Positions 59,441 through 64,000 of a DNA stretch of 64,000 nt are shown here, in pieces; within the stretch, counting starts at the first letter, position 1; each line of letters begins with the position of its first letter. The translations under genes and the position numbers were made by a program. Below the pieces are notes generated by a model that ran no database searches, had not been told where the DNA came from, and was given only the letters and a program-made list of their open reading frames with translations. The DNA comes from Pohlia nutans (lineage: Eukaryota > Streptophyta > Bryopsida > Bryales > Mniaceae), in NCBI GenBank assembly GCA_022496805.1, contig CM040099.1, positions 20,506,031 to 20,570,030 of the forward strand, given 5' to 3'.

Positions 59441-59990
59441 CAACCCGGGACGGCAACTCAATGAAGAAGTAAGAGCCTCTCCCCATGGGCCGCCCGTCCC
59501 CGCTCTTGCAGATAATAGACAACCGGTTCACTGTTCAACCTTCTCTGATTCTTCTCTAATAAAAGTGAGAGCGGGTCTCTAAAAGACAGCGGCCTTGGTT
59601 TGAGGAAGTGCCAAGCCCGTCCTATCGCTCTAGCACCCGTCCTCTCATCCAAAGCAGGAGCTAAAATTGGTTTATTCTCTCTGCAGAGAGTGGGCACGGG
59701 TGGCCCATGGGGACTCACCCTAACTGGGCTTCTTGTCCTTCTTGAAGCTATCTCGTGCGACCAAAGGTCGACTACTCTTTCCTCCAGTCGGGTACGCTCG
59801 ACCGTTGGTTGCCGACCCGGGCATGAGTGCACGTGAGAATAGTATGATGTCCGTTGGGTAAAAAGGACGCCAGGAAAAGTCCGACCTGTCTTTTACTTTT
59901 TTCATCCTCTATCCAGATTACTGTAGCCCGTAAATGACTGGAAAGTGAGGAGACTTTTCTTGGTTTTGTCATAATTTTACCCCTAAAGGA
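59441..59990. other. GC-rich block with long opposing frames, origin unknown
   Basis: A compact GC-richer block differs sharply in composition from both sides. It carries open frames of 60-125 codons on both strands (for example 59458-59832 minus) that match no family I know. The texture recalls plant mitochondrial non-coding DNA, so a nuclear insert of organelle DNA is one option; a promoter-proximal island is another. Confidence 0.35.
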
Positions 59991-60033
59991 TTGCTCTATT
60001 TGGGGCAAATTCACTGTATACGTGGTAGTTGCT

Positions 60034-60547
60034 AAGAGCATCCCCAATGCATTCACGGTAAAGCTCACTGCCTATCTTTTGACTGACCTAAAATTAGAGA
60101 GTAAAATTACCATCATTAGAAGCGCATCTAAATAAACGTGAGATATTTCTCAAAAAAAAAAAAATTGTATAAATTTGACGTAGGTGAAATCCCTCAATGA
60201 AAACACCACATTTTCAAAAATTTAGAGGGAGTACACCAAATCTTGCTTAAAAATGGAAAGATCCTCCCTTACTCCCTCTATAATTCTGAAATTTAGAGGG
60301 AGTGTGGAAGGATCTTTCCATTTTCAAGCAAGATTTAGTGTACTCCCTCTAAATTTTGAAAATGTGGTGTTTTCAATGGGACATTTCACCTATGTCCCAA
60401 TTTCACATTTTTTTTTTCTTGAGAAGTATCTCACGTTTATTTAAATGCGCTTCTAATGATAGTAATTTCAGTTTCTAAGTTTAGGTCAATCAAAAGATAG
60501 AATTTGGTTTGCCGTGAGCTTTACCGTGTTGCATTGATGATGCTCTA
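60034..60547. mobile_element. Fold-back MITE, about 514 bp, near full-length palindrome
   Basis: AGAGCATCCCCAATGCATTC at the left is mirrored by GCATTGATGATGCTCT at the right. Most of the interior is also mirrored: CTCCCTCTA.ATTTT blocks, GGAAAGATCCT and its complement near 60252 and 60312, and TAAATAAACGTGAGATA / TCTCACGTTTATTTAAAT. It has no coding capacity. Confidence 0.85.
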
Positions 60548-61639
60548 ACACAAAATAAAAATGGTGTAATTGTTAACTTAGGTTTTGTCCCAAACTTCTT
60601 TCTATTTGTTGTAAATAATTGAACATGTTTTAAAATTAGATTTTTATTACCGTACCCACATAACATTCTTTAGCAGCTCCATTGTTCATCTTTGGGAATC
60701 AACATCCCAAGCTAGAATCATTGCAAGAATTGTAATCTTTTAAATAATCAAAGTCACCTTTGCTAAAGATGGTTTGGCAGCTCAACAAACTTCTATATTT
60801 TAATAGTTTCTACGTGTTTCACATCATCAATTCTCTATTCATATGTTGATTTTGTACATAAGTTTTAGGGTGAGTTGCATTACTAGCTAATGAATGTTAT
60901 AAGTGTATGTGTAAATTGGAAATTTGAGAATTTTCAAGAGGTGGTATCCCTAAACTTGTGTTCATAACAAAAAAAACAAACAGGAAGTAGTCTGTTTCAA
61001 GTGGTACACGAGGTGTTTGCAGTATATCACTATTTTTTATTGTATGTTCAAGAGAAGAAAATTCAAAAGTAACAAATTATGCAAATTGGAAAGCAATATT
61101 TGACGAGTGCTACATATTGGACCTATTATCCACTACTTTGTGACCCAAGTGCCATCGTTTCAAAACTACTGATCCATGTTAATACAATTGGAACACCAAA
61201 AACTTTTCACAAACATGCAATTAAGGAAAAAGAGACTATTTGCAGGCTTGAGGTTTGCTTAAGTACCTCAGGCAAGGCGTTGTTGTGAATTACAATATCG
61301 CCGATTGGGAGAAAAAACCTTTGAACATAGATCATTGTTGCATCATGTATGTATGGTACGTTTAAAGCACAAAGCCAAACGCGCCACCAATTTGACACAA
61401 TCTACAAGAGTATTATGAAAATGAATCTCATAACCAAGTTCTTTAAAGCAAAAAAATTAACGTGGATAGAGGGCAGGATTTCAACAACCCAATCTCCTTT
61501 GAAGGAAGTTGATAATCAATAATCAACTGCATAAAATGAACCCAATCATTAAGAGGTAGTTCACTTTAGCTTAAGTAAGTTCAAAAATTGAATTTATCAT
61601 GTAAAGTCACATGTTCAATATAAGGTTGAGACACCCATT
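60548..61639. other. Gene-free stretch
   Basis: AT-rich with short unsupported frames only. Confidence 0.4.
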
Positions 61640-61920
61640 CCCGACTAGGGACACAAAACCGATTAGGCCTAATTTCTAAATTTTGAAAGGGAAGATGTAC
61701 CTCATTTGTACATTAGAACATATGATCGGTTTTAGGTACCCCTACAACTTTCCACTTTAAAATTTTGTACTTATTCAAATAATTATCAAAAAAATGTAAT
61801 TGAATATGAAAACTTCTTAATTTTTGTAGTGCTAAAAGAGGAAAATAATCAAAATATCGATTCATCTATCCCGAGTATAGTACATGTTTTATTTGATCGG
61901 TTTTAGGTGTCTCGACCTTA
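61640..61920 (+). repeat. Dispersed repeat, copy 2 (inverted relative to 24863-25165)
   Basis: Holds the complements of the 24.9 kb copy in reverse order. Ends TAAGGTTGAGACACC and TGATCGGTTTTAGGTGTCTC plus GACCTTA look like inverted termini, so this may be a MITE of about 300 bp. Confidence 0.7.
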
Positions 61921-62512
61921 GTTTCAGCAACAAGATTGGTTTCTAGGCTTAGGTTAAAATAATAATAAATTTAAAATAAAATAAAAACACTTTATTGCAG
62001 TATTTGTTGAAATATTTTTATCACAGTTTCTGCAATTCTGGTGCAACCTTTTTACAATTCTGGTGTTACTTTTTATGAAGCATGGCAAGAAAGTAATTGC
62101 ATCGTCTTGCATATGTCAACAACTGAAAGGGTGGCTGATCATGGCAGATAGCTTGCCCCATTCAATCATATGTCAAATGCTTGTAAGTCACACACACCTG
62201 CCTTTGTGACTTTGCTGCGACTTCCACAAGAACCACAAAGAAACCTCTTCAGTTACGCAATCTATGCACACGGCATACAACAAGATGATTCCACCTATAG
62301 AATTGTTGTATAGAATTGTTGTGCCGAACATCCGCACATGCCAACGTAGTTTATTACCGTAGTACCATAACACGGTCACCACCGCTGTAAACAATCTGTT
62401 CTCTAACTCCCATTTTGGATAAGGAGAGGAAATTGTGTGTAAGGAGTTTGGTAATTTGTTAGCCTCAAAAAGTGGAGGGAGTACATGAACTGATTTTTTT
62501 TCAATGTTGTAA
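61921..62512. other. Gene-free stretch
   Basis: 62180-62400 is somewhat GC-richer and includes a tandem TAGAATTGTTGTA motif, but no recognisable exon. Confidence 0.4.
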
Positions 62513-62862
62513 TAGAGTTATCCTTAAAGTCATCCTGTATAGTGAATTTTGTTTAATATATTCTTATTTGTTCACTCCAAATAGTTAAAAGGTATTGAAG
62601 AGCTTAGTGGTCTCTCATTATTAAATGTGTAAGAGCTTGGTGATCTTCAAACTCATGGAAAACTAATTTAGCGGTTTTTCTTGACGGCTAAATTAGTTTC
62701 CCTTGAGTTAAGAAACCACCAAGTTCTTACACACCTAATAATGAGAGCCCACCATGCTCTTCCATACCCTTTAACTATTTGGGGTGAACAAATAAGAGTA
62801 TTTTAAAGCAAAATTCACAATATCTAATTCAAACACAAGGTGACTTTAAGGATTTAACTCTA
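62513..62862. mobile_element. Fold-back element, about 350 bp
   Basis: TAGAGTTATCCTTAAAGTCA and its complement TGACTTTAAGGATTTAACTC bound long arms that mirror each other to a centre near 62685 (AACTAATTTAGC / GCTAAATTAGTT). It would form a hairpin of roughly 160 bp with mismatches. Confidence 0.8.
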
Positions 62863-62943
62863 ATGTCACGGATCCTTCTGATTCAAACACTGCTTGTGTT
62901 AAAAAATGTGCATGATGTGTGAAAAGTGCAAGTGACAAAATTA

Positions 62944-63397
62944 GGGCCTCTTTACACTAGAGACGAGAAGCCGTGAGGAGAGAAATTTAACCCAATGGGA
63001 GGCCTTGAAACCGAGAAGACCAAAGAATGTCACTTTACATCTGAAATTTTCAGCCCAAGGGACGAAAGGAGGAGAAAATGACATGGACAACACTTTTGTT
63101 CTTCATGGCAACAAAAGTGCACATTTTTCAAGGCCTCCGGATTTTGCGTCAAACTCACTTCAAGACTGAGGTGGGTTTAATCTAAAATCCGAGAGGCCAT
63201 TTGGCCAAAATTCTTACAACCAATCATTTTTTATTTTTTAAGAATATGTAAGAACTTTATTTTAAAAAATTAACACTTTATTTTGTGGCCCCTTCTCACT
63301 TTACACTATATTCAAAGGCCGTCAAGTTCAAAGGTTGGCTTTTCAAATATGAGCCATGGCCCTTGTGAGATTTTCTCCTGTAGTGTAAAGAGGGCCT
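62944..63397. mobile_element. MITE with GGGCCTCTTTACACTA ends and TTA target duplication
   Basis: The left TIR GGGCCTCTTTACACTA is mirrored on the right with one difference. TTA flanks both sides (62941-62943, 63398-63400). The TIR pattern GGGCC.CTT.ACACTA is shared with 16906-17270. TTA duplication fits PIF/Harbinger. Confidence 0.75.
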
Positions 63398-63463
63398 TAT
63401 GATTATGAATTTGGGATGTAAATTGAAGAAGAGGAGTGATGATCATCAACTGTATGTGCACAT

Positions 63464-64000
63464 TTAACCCCTAAAGGACCGTAAGGCCCCCAGAGGGCTT
63501 CTGGAGGTAGAAAAGAGGGATTTGCTCGAAAAGGCACCAAAAGAGCTCGGATTTGTGGCAAGAGGACCCTGGCTGTTTTTCCAAGCTTGATCCATCGGTT
63601 CTTTCCGATCAGAAATTGATGCTGGAATGAATTTTCGGTGAATTGTTTGAGCAGCGGGAGAGCTCAAAGTTGCTTCGATGGGCTGGCAGGGCAGAGTCCT
63701 GAGCAAAATTGTGCAGTTCCCGCAGAAACCAAGCGTGCGTGAGGGACTAAATTGAAGTGTGTCAGGAGTCTGATTGTGTCGGACTACAAATGGCAGGTCA
63801 CAAAAATTTGCAGATTCTGGGGACAAGGGGCCAATCCTTGAGGTGGGTCAACTGAGTTTAGAGTAGCATTGTCAGTGTGTCATGAGCCCGGCTCCATGCT
63901 CCATACCATGCTCCAAACTAAGTTGGACATGGGGCACTAACAAAAATTTCAGTTTTTGGGCCCAATCTCATGGCTTGGAGACTTCAGAGTCCCATATCTT
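63464..64000. mobile_element. Left end of a TTAA element running off the window
   Basis: TTAA (63464-63467) plus CCCCTAAAGGACCGTAAGG begins an interior unlike the other families. It is GC-richer and carries a 120-codon minus-strand frame (63464-63826) with no recognised domain. The right end lies outside, so it could be a longer or even autonomous member; no transposase motif is seen in this part. Confidence 0.5.

Overview
The window reads as nuclear DNA of a green plant. Its AT-rich background is packed with small inverted-repeat transposons. Five multi-exon genes with GT-AG introns encode plant protein families. I rebuilt each exon set by matching translated blocks to the family and checking that splice phases close; all five coding sums are multiples of three. 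Low gene density and moderate divergence from Arabidopsis proteins suggest a bryophyte, lycophyte, fern or other larger-genome plant, but the species cannot be read from the sequence.

Layout. 1-10.3 kb has no gene: AT-rich sequence, a degenerate repeat field and a duplicated block carrying short tandem arrays. 11.7-13.6 kb (+) is a Raf-like (group C MAPKKK-type) kinase behind a leader with four tandem repeats. 13.6-26.2 kb is gene-free and holds MITEs, a SINE-like copy and a long perfect palindrome. 26.2-32.6 kb (+) is a SPA (SUPPRESSOR OF PHYA) gene. 32.6-37.6 kb is repeats. 37.6-42.4 kb (+) is a GDSL esterase/lipase. 44.1-49.8 kb (-) is a glucose-6-phosphate 1-epimerase-like gene with all nine exons but one in-frame TAG at a conserved Trp. 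49.8-54.3 kb is repeats. 54.3-59.2 kb (-) is a DUF676 alpha/beta hydrolase. 59.2-64 kb holds a GC-rich block of unknown origin, two fold-back elements, a TTA-flanked MITE and the first end of a TTAA element that runs off the window.

The most striking signal is a large set (more than 20 ends or copies) of short elements flanked by TTAA, with termini CCCCTAAA or CCCTTAA and their complements. They fall into several interior families but share ends, as expected for non-autonomous piggyBac-type elements. Two copies of one family sit inside the right terminus of two other elements, at the same TTAA, and an unfilled relative survives at 51.2-51.6 kb. They are dense in gene introns and at gene ends.

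The genes do not form a pathway: a signalling kinase, a light-signalling E3-ligase partner, a secreted esterase, a sugar-phosphate epimerase and a cytosolic or membrane esterase. What links them is intron growth by mobile DNA and tandem duplications touching splice signals or leaders.
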